DNA of 64,000 bases from Levilactobacillus cerevisiae (GCF_003946245.1 NZ_RHNN01000019.1:1-64000); one strand, 5' to 3'; counted from the stretch's first letter, positions 27,139-37,459 are shown. Notes: generated by a model not told the origin, from the letters alone. Program-made: numbers and translations.

Positions 27139-28491
27139 TTATTCTTCTTCAGACAGGGGGAAGGTCATCGTGACCTTGGTCCCCACGTCTGGCGTACTCT
27201 GTAAGTCAATCTTACCATTCAGGGATTGTACCAGTTCCCGCACGATGGCGAGTCCCAGTCCGCTCCCACTCACCAACTGGTTGGAGTGGGAAACGTCCGC
27301 TCGGTAAAACCGCTCGAAGACCCGTAGTTGGTCCTGCGGGTTGATGCCAATTCCCGTATCCGCAATCGTCAACGCCCACGAATGGCCGATGATGCGGCTC
27401 GACAACGTCACCGACCCCTGCGGCCGATTGTACTTAATGGCATTACTCAACACATTCTTTAAAATCTGATCAAATTTACGTTGATCGGTCACCGCCATAA
27501 GATCTGCCGGCACCTGATTATCCAATGTCACAGCATTCACACCAGCCAGTGGCCTTAACAACGACACTTGACTCGCAATGACTTGCCCCACCGGTACCTC
27601 GGCTGCCTCGACCGCATTCCCCGATTCTATGTGAGAAATCGTGAGGACGTCGTTAATCAGTTCCACTAAGCGTTCACTCTGTTGATCAATAATTTTGAGA
27701 AACTCCACTGACTTTTCTGGATCATCCTTAGCCCCCGCCAACAAAGTCTTGGCAAAGCCGGAAATCGCCGTCACGGGCGTCTTCAACTCATGCGAGGCGT
27801 TGGACACAAAGTCCATCTGCATCTGCTCAACCGCGTAGACCTCAGTCACGTCGTACAACAAGACTAACACTTGAAAATAGTCCTGGGAGGTCGCCGTATA
27901 AATGGCCCGGGCGTCCAGCGTGCGTTCGTTGGCAGCGCCTGGTAGCTTGAGCGTGCGGTGTTGCGTCTGCTTATCACTCAGGGCTGAGTTAATCAAGCTG
28001 GCCAGTTCGAATTGGCGGACGTCCTGGGTGAAGGGATGTCGTCGCGGTGAAATTCGGTGTTGCAGAAATTGTTCCATGGCCGGATTTGCCAGCTCGACTT
28101 TCCGATAACGATCGATTACCATCACGCCAATTGGTAGGTAATCCAAGAGCGTGGCAAATTCCTGGTTTTGTCCCGCAATTTGGCGTCGGACTTTTCGTTG
28201 ATGGGTCTGCAAGTAGTTGATTTGTAAGGCTAACTGATAAAACGGATCGTGCGGCGACAATAAAACGTGCGCTGGCGTTTCGCCGTGCCGAATACCCTCC
28301 ACCTTCTTGGTGAGAATACCCACGCGGCGTTCAATCCACCGATACAGGTACCCTGCCACCACGGTCTCCAACAGTGCGACCGACCACGCCACCACCAGGG
28401 CCATCGCCATATGCGGCGCTCGCACAACGGCCACTAAAAAAGTATTGACTCCCCCGAGTCCTAACCAGACCAGCGACAGTTGCCGAATCAT
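27139..28491 (-). CDS. phoR: PhoR-type sensor histidine kinase
   Basis: 450 residues. Two N-terminal membrane helices lie very close together (residues about 5-48), so there is almost no outside domain. A PAS-like region follows (IGVMVIDRYRKVELANPAME), then the phosphoacceptor NASHELKTPVTAISGF near residue 235, N-box NVLSNAIKYN, DTGIGI and GSGLGL. It overlaps phoP by four bases. It probably senses phosphate status through PstB/PhoU rather than externally. Confidence 0.93.
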   Translation of the reverse strand: MIRQLSLVWLGLGGVNTFLVAVVRAPHMAMALVVAWSVALLETVVAGYLYRWIERRVGILTKKVEGIRHGETPAHVLLSPHDPFYQLALQINYLQTHQRKVRRQIAGQNQEFATLLDYLPIGVMVIDRYRKVELANPAMEQFLQHRISPRRHPFTQDVRQFELASLINSALSDKQTQHRTLKLPGAANERTLDARAIYTATSQDYFQVLVLLYDVTEVYAVEQMQMDFVSNASHELKTPVTAISGFAKTLLAGAKDDPEKSVEFLKIIDQQSERLVELINDVLTISHIESGNAVEAAEVPVGQVIASQVSLLRPLAGVNAVTLDNQVPADLMAVTDQRKFDQILKNVLSNAIKYNRPQGSVTLSSRIIGHSWALTIADTGIGINPQDQLRVFERFYRADVSHSNQLVSGSGLGLAIVRELVQSLNGKIDLQSTPDVGTKVTMTFPLSEEE

Positions 28492-29195
28492 GGCTGCGCC
28501 TCAAACGTATACCCAAATCCGCGCACCGTCTTCAGCAGCGTCGGGTGTTTGGGATCAATCTCAATTTTTTCTCGTAAATGTGAAACGTGAATGTCCACCA
28601 TCCGGGTCTGACCACTATAGTCAAATCCCCAGACGCCCTCTAACAATTGCTCGCGACTCCAAACTTTACCGGGACGTTTCGCAAAGAAGAGGAGTAATTC
28701 GAATTCTTTCGGGGTGAGTTCAATCGGTTGATTGCCACGTTTAACTTGAAATTTATCTTGATCAATCGTCAAATCAGCAACCTGAAGTCGATGATCCGCT
28801 TTGCTAGGAACTTGTTCCTGGGGCTCGTCCTCGTGATAACGCCGCATAACGGCCTTCATTCGGGCAATCACTTCGCGGGGACTAAACGGCTTGGTAATAT
28901 AATCATCGGCACCCAGTTCCAGCCCAAAGACCGTATCAAATTCCCCAGTCTTGGCCGTCACCATGATAATTGGTGTCGTAATTTTTTCCTGGCGTAAGCG
29001 CTTGGTCACTTCAACACCATCTAATTTGGGTAACATTAAATCCAACAGGATAACATCAAATTTTTCGTGCAGCGCTAAGTTCAATGCTTGCTCACCATCA
29101 ATTGCCGTGACCACTTGAAAATCTGCTTGTTCCAAGTTGTACTGCAGCAACGTTACAATGGCTGGTTCGTCATCGACGACTAGGACTCGACTCAT
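28488..29195 (-). CDS. phoP: PhoP-type response regulator (OmpR family)
   Basis: 235 residues from the ATG at 29195, which has AGGAGGGG upstream. Receiver domain: VVDDEPAIV, phosphoacceptor in VILLDLMLPK, VTAK and KPF. A winged-helix domain follows (ELTPKEFELLLFFAKRPGKV). It is expected to bind the 11-bp-phased repeats upstream of pstS. Confidence 0.95.
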   Translation of the reverse strand: MSRVLVVDDEPAIVTLLQYNLEQADFQVVTAIDGEQALNLALHEKFDVILLDLMLPKLDGVEVTKRLRQEKITTPIIMVTAKTGEFDTVFGLELGADDYITKPFSPREVIARMKAVMRRYHEDEPQEQVPSKADHRLQVADLTIDQDKFQVKRGNQPIELTPKEFELLLFFAKRPGKVWSREQLLEGVWGFDYSGQTRMVDIHVSHLREKIEIDPKHPTLLKTVRGFGYTFEAQP

Positions 29196-29199
29196 AGAT

Positions 29200-30354
29200 T
29201 TACCCCTCCTGATCTCTGAATAACACAATGCCAATTTCATGTGGTGCCCCTGAATAGATGGCCGTTTCCGTCATCTTCAGCTCACCATTCATGTCCCTGA
29301 CACGTAAATGACAATACGCGGGATTGGCCAGCAGGGCTTCATAAAAGCTCGTTTCACTGTTGACGGGGCGATGGTTACACTCTAAAATAATATCTCCCGC
29401 AGCCAAATCTAGCTTGACAGCCGGCGTGCGTGGCCGAATCGCCAGCACCCGAACACCATCGTCAACTTGAGAATACCAGAATTGTTGACGTTCATCATAG
29501 CGTTTAGCATGCCATAGGATAACAGCATAACCAACTAACAGGACAATTAATAGGAACGGCGAATCTTGTGGGCGAAACCGTGTCCAGCCCATAAATGCTG
29601 CTGCAGCAACCGCTAGCCACACAAAATTCTTGGCTAATTGGTGATAAACCGTCTGGGGGGCTTGCCGAAAAACGGTAAACCGCAATCCCAGAATCAAAGG
29701 AATTACCAAAACAGCAAACGTTTGGCCGTGAACGTTGAGCACCGGCCAGAAAGCCAAGTGACTGCTAAACCAGTCCCCGGGGACCAGCGTCACCATCGGT
29801 AAAACCAAAAACTCACGCCAAGGGTAGCCAGCAATGCGCTTTCCCCGTTGTTTTGCATAAATCTTAGGACTGGCAAAACGGCCACCGTAATGCGCCACCC
29901 AATGTCCTAGTAGCAAGAAGAACAGGACTGCTAACCACAGATAGTTGGCACTGCCAACCGTGTGCCAGTTGAGGCCAATGGCTGATAAATCAGGTTTATT
30001 TGTTATGTATGCTCCCCCAAATTGGGTCACAAGCGTTGCGACCACCACCAGTGTAAATGGCAGAATCGTTGTCGGCAAAATAATTAAGGTCACCACCGCC
30101 AGAATTTCGTAAACCACAATCCACATGAGTGGCAGACTGAACCCAATTAATAAGTTAATGAGCGATAATCCCAGCCCTAATAAAATTCCTTGTGTCAGTA
30201 AATGACGTAATTCAAAGTGGTCGCCATAAACAGCACTCCCAAAATCGTGACGCTCGGACTTGATTCGTGCCCGGCTGGTCAACCAGATACGCAAAATAAC
30301 CAACCAGACTAACGGCTGTAGCAGGAAACTGCCACAAGCAATAAATGTCCGCAT
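29200..30354 (-). CDS. Multi-spanning membrane protein with C-terminal PDZ domain
   Basis: 384 residues from the ATG at 30354 (AAAGGTG upstream). About seven or eight hydrophobic segments fill the first 285 residues, and residues about 300-384 form a PDZ domain (VRVLAIRPRTPAVKLDLAAGD). The architecture resembles MinJ-like topology proteins of Bacillus, but no such function can be proven here. It lies four bases before phoP, so it is co-transcribed with the two-component system. Confidence 0.75.
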   Translation of the reverse strand: MRTFIACGSFLLQPLVWLVILRIWLTSRARIKSERHDFGSAVYGDHFELRHLLTQGILLGLGLSLINLLIGFSLPLMWIVVYEILAVVTLIILPTTILPFTLVVVATLVTQFGGAYITNKPDLSAIGLNWHTVGSANYLWLAVLFFLLLGHWVAHYGGRFASPKIYAKQRGKRIAGYPWREFLVLPMVTLVPGDWFSSHLAFWPVLNVHGQTFAVLVIPLILGLRFTVFRQAPQTVYHQLAKNFVWLAVAAAAFMGWTRFRPQDSPFLLIVLLVGYAVILWHAKRYDERQQFWYSQVDDGVRVLAIRPRTPAVKLDLAAGDIILECNHRPVNSETSFYEALLANPAYCHLRVRDMNGELKMTETAIYSGAPHEIGIVLFRDQEG

Positions 30355-30403
30355 GAAATCGACACCTTTCCTGAAAAAATAGCTGTCCCCAGTATAGCAT
30401 GAA

Positions 30404-30438
30404 ACAAAAAAAGGCAACACGACATTCGTGTTACCCTT
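30404..30438 (-). terminator. Terminator of prfB
   Basis: Minus strand: AAGGGTAACACG pairs with CGTGTTGCCTT (30427-30438 with 30411-30421), followed by TTTTT. It lies between prfB and the PDZ gene. Confidence 0.85.
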
Positions 30439-30484
30439 ACAATCATTATTTTCGTGAATCAGTCTCCTGACCGATCCGCTACCC

Positions 30485-31601
30485 TTAATCTGGATTCTTC
30501 TGGCTTAATTGCCATTGCAGGTAAGCATCGATGAACGGATCGAGATCCCCATCCATCACGGCTTGGCCGTTACCCGTTTCGTAATTGGTCCGGTGGTCTT
30601 TGACCATGGTGTACGGATGGAAAACGTAAGACCGAATCTGGGAGCCCCAGCCAATATCCATCTGGTCACCCTCAATCTTGGCCTTTTCCTCGGCCTTCTT
30701 CTGTTCCTCACGTTCATACAACTTTGCCCGCAACATGCCTAACGCCGTCTGCCGGTTCTGTAGCTGTGACCGCTGCGCCTGGCTCTGCGTCACAATGCCC
30801 GTTGGTAAATGTGTAATCCGCACGGCTGACGAGGTCTTGTTAACATGTTGGCCACCGGCACCAGAGGCCCGATAGACGTCGACCTTCAAGTCGGCCGGAT
30901 TAATTTCCACGTCCACGGAGTCGTCCAGTTCTGGTAAGACATCCACCGAAGCGAACGACGTGTGCCGCCGCCCGGCTGAATCAAACGGTGAAATCCGCAC
31001 TAACCGGTGGACACCCTTTTCAGACCGCAAGTACCCGTAAGCGTTGTGACCAGCAATCAGAAGGGTCACGCTGCTCAATCCCGCAACATCCCCAACCTGA
31101 TAATCCAAAATGGTCACCTTGAAATCGTGTTGTTCGGACCAGCGGGTGTACATCCGTAACAGCATCTCGCCCCAGTCCTGGGATTCAGTTCCCCCAGCAC
31201 CCGGATGAATTTCCAAAATAGCGTTGTTGCGATCATACTTTTGGTTCAGCAGCATGTTCAGACTGTACTGCTGGAGCGCCTTCTTGGCTGTCGCAAAATC
31301 AGTTTCAAACTCCGCCTGCATATCCGCATCGGGTTCTTCCTGCAACAACTCTAGCGCCACTTCAAGGTCGTCGACTTGGCCAGATAAATTCTGGTATTCT
31401 TCAACCTTTTTCTTCATTTCATTGGTTTCATCAATCAGTTTCTGTGCCGACTGGGCGTTGTCCCAGAAATCCGGTTGGGCCATTTGGCCTTCATTGACAC
31501 TGATACTCTCGTTCAGGGCATCAAAGTCAAAGCGACCCCCTAAAGCCGGTTAGTTGTTCACGCATGGCGGTAATTTCACGTTTTGCATCACTTAATTCCA
31601 T
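30485..31601 (-). CDS. prfB: Peptide chain release factor 2, made by programmed +1 frameshift
   Basis: The first 24 codons run from the ATG at 31601 (AAAGGAG upstream) to an in-frame TGA at 31527-31529. A +1 shift on CTT (31530-31532) gives the full protein of about 371 residues. The slip site is canonical: AGGGGG (31536-31541), three bases, then CTT-TGA-C. The GGQ motif of the release factor is seen in ASGAGGQHVNKTSSAVRI. RF2 ends translation at UGA and UAA, and low RF2 favours the shift, so the gene is autoregulated. Confidence 0.97.
31527..31541 (-). promoter_or_regulatory. prfB programmed frameshift site
   Basis: Minus strand AGGGGG-TCG-CTT-TGA-C: an internal Shine-Dalgarno-like sequence three bases before the slippery CTT and the UGA stop, identical in layout to known prfB sites. 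Confidence 0.95.
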
Positions 31602-31680
31602 GTTGTTGGCTCCTTTTTGGTTTATTTTTTCTGTTGCTGGGTCCTGGTGGCTCTAAAGTAGCGTCGAACACTTGTATCCG

Positions 31681-31922
31681 ACATTGCCGAAACGTGCTTT
31701 CAAAGGCAACTGGTTCCGCTTAACACCGTAAGGAAAATTGCCCAGACCCAGGGTAATTCCCCTTACGCCGTTAATGCTCGCAGTTTAGTGGCGCCTACTC
31801 TACGTTGCCGAAACGTGCTCTGAAGGCCAACTGGTTCCGCTTAACACTGCTAAGCAAATAACCCAGGCCCGGGGTTATTCACTTAGCACCGTTAATGCTC
31901 GCCAGTTAGGCGGCCTTCAGAC
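31681..31922. repeat. Tandem pair of long-hairpin modules (M3) between prfB and secA
   Basis: Two units of about 120 bases (from 31681 and 31802) share CATTGCCGAAACGTGCT, CAACTGGTTCCGCTTAACAC and ACCGTTAATGCTCGC-type blocks. Each folds into one long hairpin. Unit 1: CGTAAGG/CCTTACG (31727-31733/31761-31767) and AATT/AATT. Unit 2: GCTAAG/CTTAGC (31849-31854/31882-31887), AATAACCC/GGGTTATT and outer CTGAAGGCC/GGCCTTCAG (31820-31828/31912-31920). The arms changed together between units. A third copy lies inside repeat J. Confidence 0.88.
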
Positions 31923-31935
31923 CACTCTTTTTAAC

Positions 31936-31969
31936 AAAAACGAGGCCAGAATTTCTCCCAGCCTCGTCC
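31936..31969 (-). terminator. Terminator of secA
   Basis: ACGAGGC/GCCTCGT (31961-31967 with 31940-31946) followed by TTTTTGTT on the minus strand. Confidence 0.87.
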
Positions 31970-31977
31970 TTTCCCGA

Positions 31978-34341
31978 TTATCGGGTGATATTTTGTCTGA
32001 TTTCAGACTTCATGAAGAGGCGCGTTGCGTCGTAGTCGATGTCAGAGATCATTTCACCAAACATCCGGAATCCATCTTGTTGGTATTCAACTAATGGGTT
32101 CAATTGACCATAGCCCCGTAATCCAATGGATTGACGTAATTGGTCCATGGCGTCGATGTGGTCGGTCCAATGAGAATCAACACAACGTAACAGCACAACC
32201 TTTTCGAATTCCAGCATTTGGGCTGGATCGTAAAGTTGCTTTTGCTTATCAGCGTAAACCTCTTCGGCTAAGCCCATGAAGAAGCTCTTGATTTCATCAG
32301 CCGACTTGCCCTTCAATTGTTCCAGACTAATCTTTTCTGGTGAAACCATGGCTGAAATTCCGAAGTCCAGTAAGGTATCCAAATCCCAGTCGGCTTGATC
32401 CCCTTGCGTATGCAAGTTGACCACCCGATCAACGGTCCGTTCGATCATTGGCATCAAGACCCACTTCAGTGAAGTGTCTTGGTTAATGACCTGGTTCCGT
32501 TCGCCGTAGATCACGTCACGTTGTTGACGCATAACATCATCGTACTGCAGAACGTTCTTCCGGGAATCGTAGTTGTTCCCTTCAACCCGCTTCTGAGCTG
32601 ATTCTACTTGCTTGGTAATCATCCGGCTCCGGATAACGGCGTCTTCACCGTCAACGTTCATCCGTTCCAAGAAAGCTTTAACTCGGTCAGAACCGAATCG
32701 CCGCATCAAATCATCTTCCAGGGACAGGTAGAACTGAGTCATACCAGGATCCCCTTGACGACCGGAACGGCCACGAAGTTGGTTATCAATCCGCCGAGAC
32801 TCATGACGTTCAGTCCCAATAACGGCAAGTCCACCAATTTCAACCACACCGGGTCCCAATTTAATATCGGTCCCCCGCCCAGCCATGTTGGTGGCAATGG
32901 TAACAGCACCCTTTTGACCGGCGTTTTGAATGATATCGGCTTCCTTCGCATGGTTCTTGGCGTTCAAGACCACGTGCGGAATGTGCTCGTCGTTCAAGCG
33001 TTGTGACAGGTATTCAGACGTTTCAACGGCCACGGTCCCAATCAACATGGGTTGGCCCTTTTCGTGCAACATACTGATTTCCTTAACAACCGCGTTGAAC
33101 TTAGATTCCAAGGTTGGGTACAGCAAGTCAGGTTCATCCACCCGGACAACCGGTTTGTTGGTTGGCACGGTGATAACTTCCATGTTGTAAATTTCCCGGA
33201 ATTCTTCGGCTTCGGTCTTCGCAGTACCCGTCATCCCGGACAACTTCTTGTACATCCGGAACAAGTTTTGGTACGTAATGTTGGCCATGGTCTTGGTTTC
33301 TTCTTGAATCTCGACGCCTTCCTTGGCTTCAATGGCTTGGTGCAGGCCGTCAGAGTAACGACGGCCGTCCATAACCCGCCCAGTAAAGGAATCAACAATC
33401 AAGACTTCACCATCTTGAACCACGTAGTCTTTATCACGTAACATGATAAAGTTGGCCCGCAACGCTTGATCCATATGGTGGGTCAAAGCGGTGTTGTCGG
33501 TGTCATACAGGTTCTTCAAGTTAAAGTACTTTTCAGCCTTTTCAATCCCAGTGTCGGTTAAAGCAACCGTCTTGGATTCCAAGTCAATCTTAAAGTCATC
33601 TTTTTCATGTAAGGTCTTCGCAAAACGGTCCACCCGTTGGTACAGGGCACTCGTTCCTTCGGATTGACCAGAAATAATCAATGGCGTCCGAGCTTCATCA
33701 ATTAAGATGGAGTCAACTTCATCGACAATCGCAAAATTCAATGGTCGTTGCACCATGTCGTCTTTGTACACAACCATGTTATCCCGCAGGTAATCGAACC
33801 CGATTTCCCCGTTGGTTGAGTACGTGATGTCGGCATTGTAGGCTTCCCGTTTTTCTTCTGGTGACTTTTCGGCAGAGTTCAACCCAACCGTTAAGCCCAT
33901 CCAGTTATACAGTTCACCCATTTCAGTTGCATCACGTGCAGACAGGTATTCGTTAACCGTAACCACGTGAACCCCTTCGCCAGCAATGGCATTCAGGTAC
34001 ACGGGCATCGTGGCGGTCAAGGTTTTCCCCTCACCGGTCTTCATTTCGGAAATGTTCCCTTCATGAAGCACAATTCCCCCCATGATCTGCACGTGGAAAG
34101 GATAGAGACCGAGAACCCGCTTGGCACCTTCACGGATAGCCGCAAAAGCTTCAGGCAGTAAATCGTCCAACGTTTCGCCGTCCTGATAACGCTTCTTAAA
34201 TTCAGGCGTTTTTGCTTTCAGATCATCGTCTGAAAGTTGTGCGTAGTCGTCAGCATAAGCGCCAACTTCGTCCGCTAATTTACTGAGGCGTCGTAAAGTC
34301 CGGCGATCACTTTCGACCCATCGTTTCAAAATATTTGGCAT
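31978..34341 (-). CDS. secA: SecA, preprotein translocase motor ATPase
   Basis: 787 residues. Walker [12 protein letters not shown] lies near residue 102, [19 protein letters not shown] near residue 208 and [12 protein letters not shown] near residue 491. The zinc-binding C-terminal tail that binds SecB is absent, as is usual in lactobacilli. It drives export through SecYEG. It is flanked by hpf and prfB, the conserved Firmicutes order. Confidence 0.98.
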   Translation of the reverse strand: MPNILKRWVESDRRTLRRLSKLADEVGAYADDYAQLSDDDLKAKTPEFKKRYQDGETLDDLLPEAFAAIREGAKRVLGLYPFHVQIMGGIVLHEGNISEMKTGEGKTLTATMPVYLNAIAGEGVHVVTVNEYLSARDATEMGELYNWMGLTVGLNSAEKSPEEKREAYNADITYSTNGEIGFDYLRDNMVVYKDDMVQRPLNFAIVDEVDSILIDEARTPLIISGQSEGTSALYQRVDRFAKTLHEKDDFKIDLESKTVALTDTGIEKAEKYFNLKNLYDTDNTALTHHMDQALRANFIMLRDKDYVVQDGEVLIVDSFTGRVMDGRRYSDGLHQAIEAKEGVEIQEETKTMANITYQNLFRMYKKLSGMTGTAKTEAEEFREIYNMEVITVPTNKPVVRVDEPDLLYPTLESKFNAVVKEISMLHEKGQPMLIGTVAVETSEYLSQRLNDEHIPHVVLNAKNHAKEADIIQNAGQKGAVTIATNMAGRGTDIKLGPGVVEIGGLAVIGTERHESRRIDNQLRGRSGRQGDPGMTQFYLSLEDDLMRRFGSDRVKAFLERMNVDGEDAVIRSRMITKQVESAQKRVEGNNYDSRKNVLQYDDVMRQQRDVIYGERNQVINQDTSLKWVLMPMIERTVDRVVNLHTQGDQADWDLDTLLDFGISAMVSPEKISLEQLKGKSADEIKSFFMGLAEEVYADKQKQLYDPAQMLEFEKVVLLRCVDSHWTDHIDAMDQLRQSIGLRGYGQLNPLVEYQQDGFRMFGEMISDIDYDATRLFMKSEIRQNITR

Positions 34342-34727
34342 GTGAGAATTCCCTTCAGTACATTTAGTAAGTCTATTTAAAGTTACGCATTTATTTACAA
34401 TAAATCAACCTACATTTTACCACTATCCCAGCGAAGATGAAACAAATCTCCCACGTGGCCGCTAATTGAAGCGGTTTCTTTGGCGTTGTAGCAACCTCAA
34501 ATAGGATTAACAAAATTAGTTTAATTATTGATATATTTCTTAATTCAATGGCCCGTCGATCACAATTTGTCGGTCCACGATCGTCCAGCGCGTAAATGAG
34601 CGCTGTGACAGCAATCATTGCCAGGTCATTTTACGTGAACGGGCCACGAACATCCATTATAACAGTTCTTGCCCCGTCGTGCGTTGCAAGCACGTTAAAT
34701 CGCGCAGCCTTTTTAATCTTGCGTAAC
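34342..34727. other. Intergenic stretch between hpf and secA
   Basis: No supported gene. A 75-codon reverse frame at 34391-34618 has low-complexity, unlike-protein composition and no good ribosome binding site. AT-rich DNA next to secA is expected to contain its promoter, but I see no convincing -35/-10 pair. No copy of the dispersed repeat is present. Confidence 0.5.
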
Positions 34728-34758
34728 AAAAAAGCACCGCGACATCACGGTGCTTCGT
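34728..34758 (-). terminator. Terminator of hpf
   Basis: AAGCACCG/CGGTGCTT (34748-34755 with 34732-34739) followed by TTTTG on the minus strand. Confidence 0.88.
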
Positions 34759-34771
34759 AAAGTAAATTTAC

Positions 34772-35329
34772 TTAATCTTGATCATCGGCCTCGATTAAGC
34801 CATACCGACCATCGTTACGACGGTAGACGATGCTAATCCCATTGGTTTCAGCATCTTCGTAGATAAAGAAGTCATGGCCTAACATGTCCATTTGCAGGAC
34901 GGCCTCTTCATTATCCATTGGCTTCAACGAAACACGCTTGGTGCGGACAACTTCTAATTCGTTACTGTCAGCCGGTTTTTCACTGTCAGTGTCCGGTGAG
35001 AAGTCGAGATTCTTGTATCCCTTTTCCCGGGACTTACGGTTGACCTTGGTCTTGTACTTGCGAATTTGACGTTCCAACTTGTCCGTAACCAGATCAACAC
35101 TTGCATATAAGTCCGGAGAGGTTTCCTCTGCCCGTAATGTCAAGTATGGGAGTGGGATTGTTACTTCAACCTTCGCTGTCTTGTTTTGGTAGACCTTCAG
35201 ATTGATATGCGCAATTGCCTCAACATTGTTGTCGAAATATTTCTCCAACTTGCTGATACGCTTTTCAACGTAATCCCGTATTGCGTCAGTAACTTCGATG
35301 TTTTCACCACGAATATTAAATGTGAGCAT
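34772..35329 (-). CDS. hpf: Long-form ribosome hibernation promoting factor
   Basis: 185 residues. The N-terminal S30AE domain (FNIRGENIEVTDAIRDYVEKR) is joined by a linker to a C-terminal dimerisation domain (RVSLKPMDNEEAVLQMDMLG). Long HPF pairs two 70S ribosomes into inactive 100S dimers in stationary phase. It stands upstream of secA with its own terminator. Confidence 0.96.
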   Translation of the reverse strand: MLTFNIRGENIEVTDAIRDYVEKRISKLEKYFDNNVEAIAHINLKVYQNKTAKVEVTIPLPYLTLRAEETSPDLYASVDLVTDKLERQIRKYKTKVNRKSREKGYKNLDFSPDTDSEKPADSNELEVVRTKRVSLKPMDNEEAVLQMDMLGHDFFIYEDAETNGISIVYRRNDGRYGLIEADDQD

Positions 35330-35468
35330 AAAACTTCTCTCCCTTCAGCCAAGAGATTGCTTGGCTTGCTCAGCATTAGAAGGACCACTCTTCTAATATG
35401 CTTTGCTTACATTTATTATAATAGAAAGCCCTACCAGAAACAATTAATCTAATCGATTTTCACCGTCG

Positions 35469-36146
35469 TTAACGCGCCAAAGTCAAGCTAGTAACCGCTT
35501 TCGCGCCGCCCAAATAAATTTGATTGGCTGCGTGCCGCAAAGTTCTGCCGGTCGTGTAGACGTCATCCAGCAGTAAAACCCGCTGATTGTGAAGAACTTC
35601 CTTTGCATTCGGCGCTAAGGTGAATGGCTGGGGGGTCTGCAACCGGGCCGATCGATCTTTGGCCGACTGCGGCCGACTCTTGTGATCCGCCAGCACCAGT
35701 AAGGCCTGTTGAAACGGTGCCTGCCGTAACCACCCCGTGACCTGGTTGAACCCCCGCTTTTGCCAGGTTGCCTGATCCACTGGGATGGGGACCAAGACAT
35801 CGTAGTGTTCCCGAAAAAGCGCCGCCCGAATCGGCTCCTGCATCAGTAGGCGCAGGGCGTAGTCCCCTTGGAATTTGTACTGCTGCATGTAGGCCTTCAT
35901 CGCCTCATCGTACACGTAAATGGCATGATTGGTCAGCGGCCGCCCAGTCCAACGTTGACAGTCAACGCAGACCGTCTCATCGGTTTGCTGACGACCGCAT
36001 TGCGGACAACGCTGACTGGTAATCGCCGTGAAGCGTTGGCGGCACTGGTCACAGGCAACCGATTGGGTCAGGGGGGCCCAACACCAAATTTGGTTGAGGG
36101 TAACGACCTGATGCAATGGCCGCCCGCACCACACACAGGCGTTCAT
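35469..36146 (-). CDS. comFC: ComFC, phosphoribosyltransferase-like competence protein
   Basis: 225 residues from the ATG at 36146, which overlaps the comFA stop as ATGA; a longer reading from 36239 lies wholly inside comFA. The N-terminal zinc ribbon has CVWCG, CDQC, CPQCG and CVDC. The C-terminal PRPP-binding motif is VLLLDDVYTTGRTL. ComFC takes part in single-stranded DNA uptake with ComFA. Confidence 0.94.
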   Translation of the reverse strand: MNACVWCGRPLHQVVTLNQIWCWAPLTQSVACDQCRQRFTAITSQRCPQCGRQQTDETVCVDCQRWTGRPLTNHAIYVYDEAMKAYMQQYKFQGDYALRLLMQEPIRAALFREHYDVLVPIPVDQATWQKRGFNQVTGWLRQAPFQQALLVLADHKSRPQSAKDRSARLQTPQPFTLAPNAKEVLHNQRVLLLDDVYTTGRTLRHAANQIYLGGAKAVTSLTLAR

Positions 36147-37459
36147 TTGCGACCGCCTAACCGTCTGCCTTGCAGATTGAGACGCGCAATCATCCCCCGC
36201 GCCAGTCGCACCCGTTTCGTATGGGTATGGCAGTAACAAGTCACCTCACCACTTGGTGCATCAGCGCTCCGCCCCACCCGACCAGCAATCTGGACCAGGG
36301 CCGCCGTGGAGAAGACGGCATCGTCCCCGCCCAAGATGATGACGTTCACGTTGGGAAAGGTGACGCCCCGCTCCAGGATGGTCGTGGTAATCAGGAAGGG
36401 AATCCGCCGATCCCGCATTGCCTGGACTTTGGCGGTTCGTTCGGCGTCGGCAGCGTGAACCGTCACCCCACCCTGAATCCCAGCCAACTGCAAGGCCCGG
36501 GTGATGACTGGTAAATCAACCACGTGGGGCACGAAGAGTAAAAATCGCTGTTGCGTCGCCAAATACGCTTTCATCTGCCGAATCAGGGCGACCGGCAATT
36601 TATTCTTGCTCAGTTGCGCCCGCCAACGCCAAGCCACCCGCAAGTCTATTTGCGGCAATAAGTGGCCGTGATACCGTAAGGGCACGTAGGTGACGGCGAG
36701 TTGTTTGTTGGCGACTTGCTTTTGCAACTGGTCACCGGGTGTTGCCGTCAAATAGAGATGGCATCCCGACGTTTTCTCAGCGGCCGCAATGGCGTGCTGA
36801 AGCATGGGGCTGGTCGCCAGTGGAAAGGCATCAACCTCATCCACAATAATGAGATCGAAGGCTTCCCGAAACCGTAACAGCTGATGGACCGTACAGATGG
36901 TCAGCGGGCAGTAAGTATACGGTTCCTCTTGACCCCCATACAACAATGCCTGGGCAACCTGACCAAAGGCCTGATGCAACCGCGGTGCCAATTCCAGGCA
37001 AACGTCCACCCGCGGCGAAGTCCAGGCCACGCGCCACCCCTGCGCCAAAGCCCATGCTAGTGCCGGATAGACAATCTCAGTCTTCCTAGCCCCCGTCACC
37101 GCCCACAACAAATGATTCTTGCGGGCTTTCACGTAATCCTGAACAGCCTGTGCAGCGCGTTCCTGTTGCGGACTGAGTTGGCCTTCCCAGGTGAGGCCGC
37201 CAGTTGGCGCGGTCACAAACCGGTTGGGCTCCGGAATAGTGTATAATTCAAGTTGTGACGTTAACCGGCCCAGTTGTAAACACTGCCGGCAATACCACTC
37301 ACCGTTGGCCAACCGATCCGTCGGTGCCAATAGGTGCGTACACCGCTGACACTGCAGTCGGTTTCCCACCTGCTTTAAGGCCGTGATACCGGTCGCGCTA
37401 TTCACGGGTGCCTGCGGAAGTGGTATTTGACGACCCCAAAATTGTTCATCTTCAATCAT
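36143..37459 (-). CDS. comFA: ComFA, DNA-uptake helicase-like ATPase with altered Walker A
   Basis: 438 residues. The N-terminal four-cysteine zinc finger (CQRC...CRQC) is at about residues 38-60. The DEAD-box-like DEVDAFPL is near residue 207, with motif VI region VQIAGRVGRSAD. The Walker A reads AVTGARKTE near residue 120; the family has GAGKTE, so the glycine before lysine is arginine (AGG codon). It normally pulls transformed DNA through ComEC. The substitution may disable ATP binding. It is divergent from yigZ. Confidence 0.92.
   Translation of the reverse strand: MIEDEQFWGRQIPLPQAPVNSATGITALKQVGNRLQCQRCTHLLAPTDRLANGEWYCRQCLQLGRLTSQLELYTIPEPNRFVTAPTGGLTWEGQLSPQQERAAQAVQDYVKARKNHLLWAVTGARKTEIVYPALAWALAQGWRVAWTSPRVDVCLELAPRLHQAFGQVAQALLYGGQEEPYTYCPLTICTVHQLLRFREAFDLIIVDEVDAFPLATSPMLQHAIAAAEKTSGCHLYLTATPGDQLQKQVANKQLAVTYVPLRYHGHLLPQIDLRVAWRWRAQLSKNKLPVALIRQMKAYLATQQRFLLFVPHVVDLPVITRALQLAGIQGGVTVHAADAERTAKVQAMRDRRIPFLITTTILERGVTFPNVNVIILGGDDAVFSTAALVQIAGRVGRSADAPSGEVTCYCHTHTKRVRLARGMIARLNLQGRRLGGRK

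Noticed and set aside
34391-34618. 75-codon frame upstream of secA
   Set aside because: Composition is unlike neighbouring genes, no ribosome binding site, and it occupies the secA promoter region.
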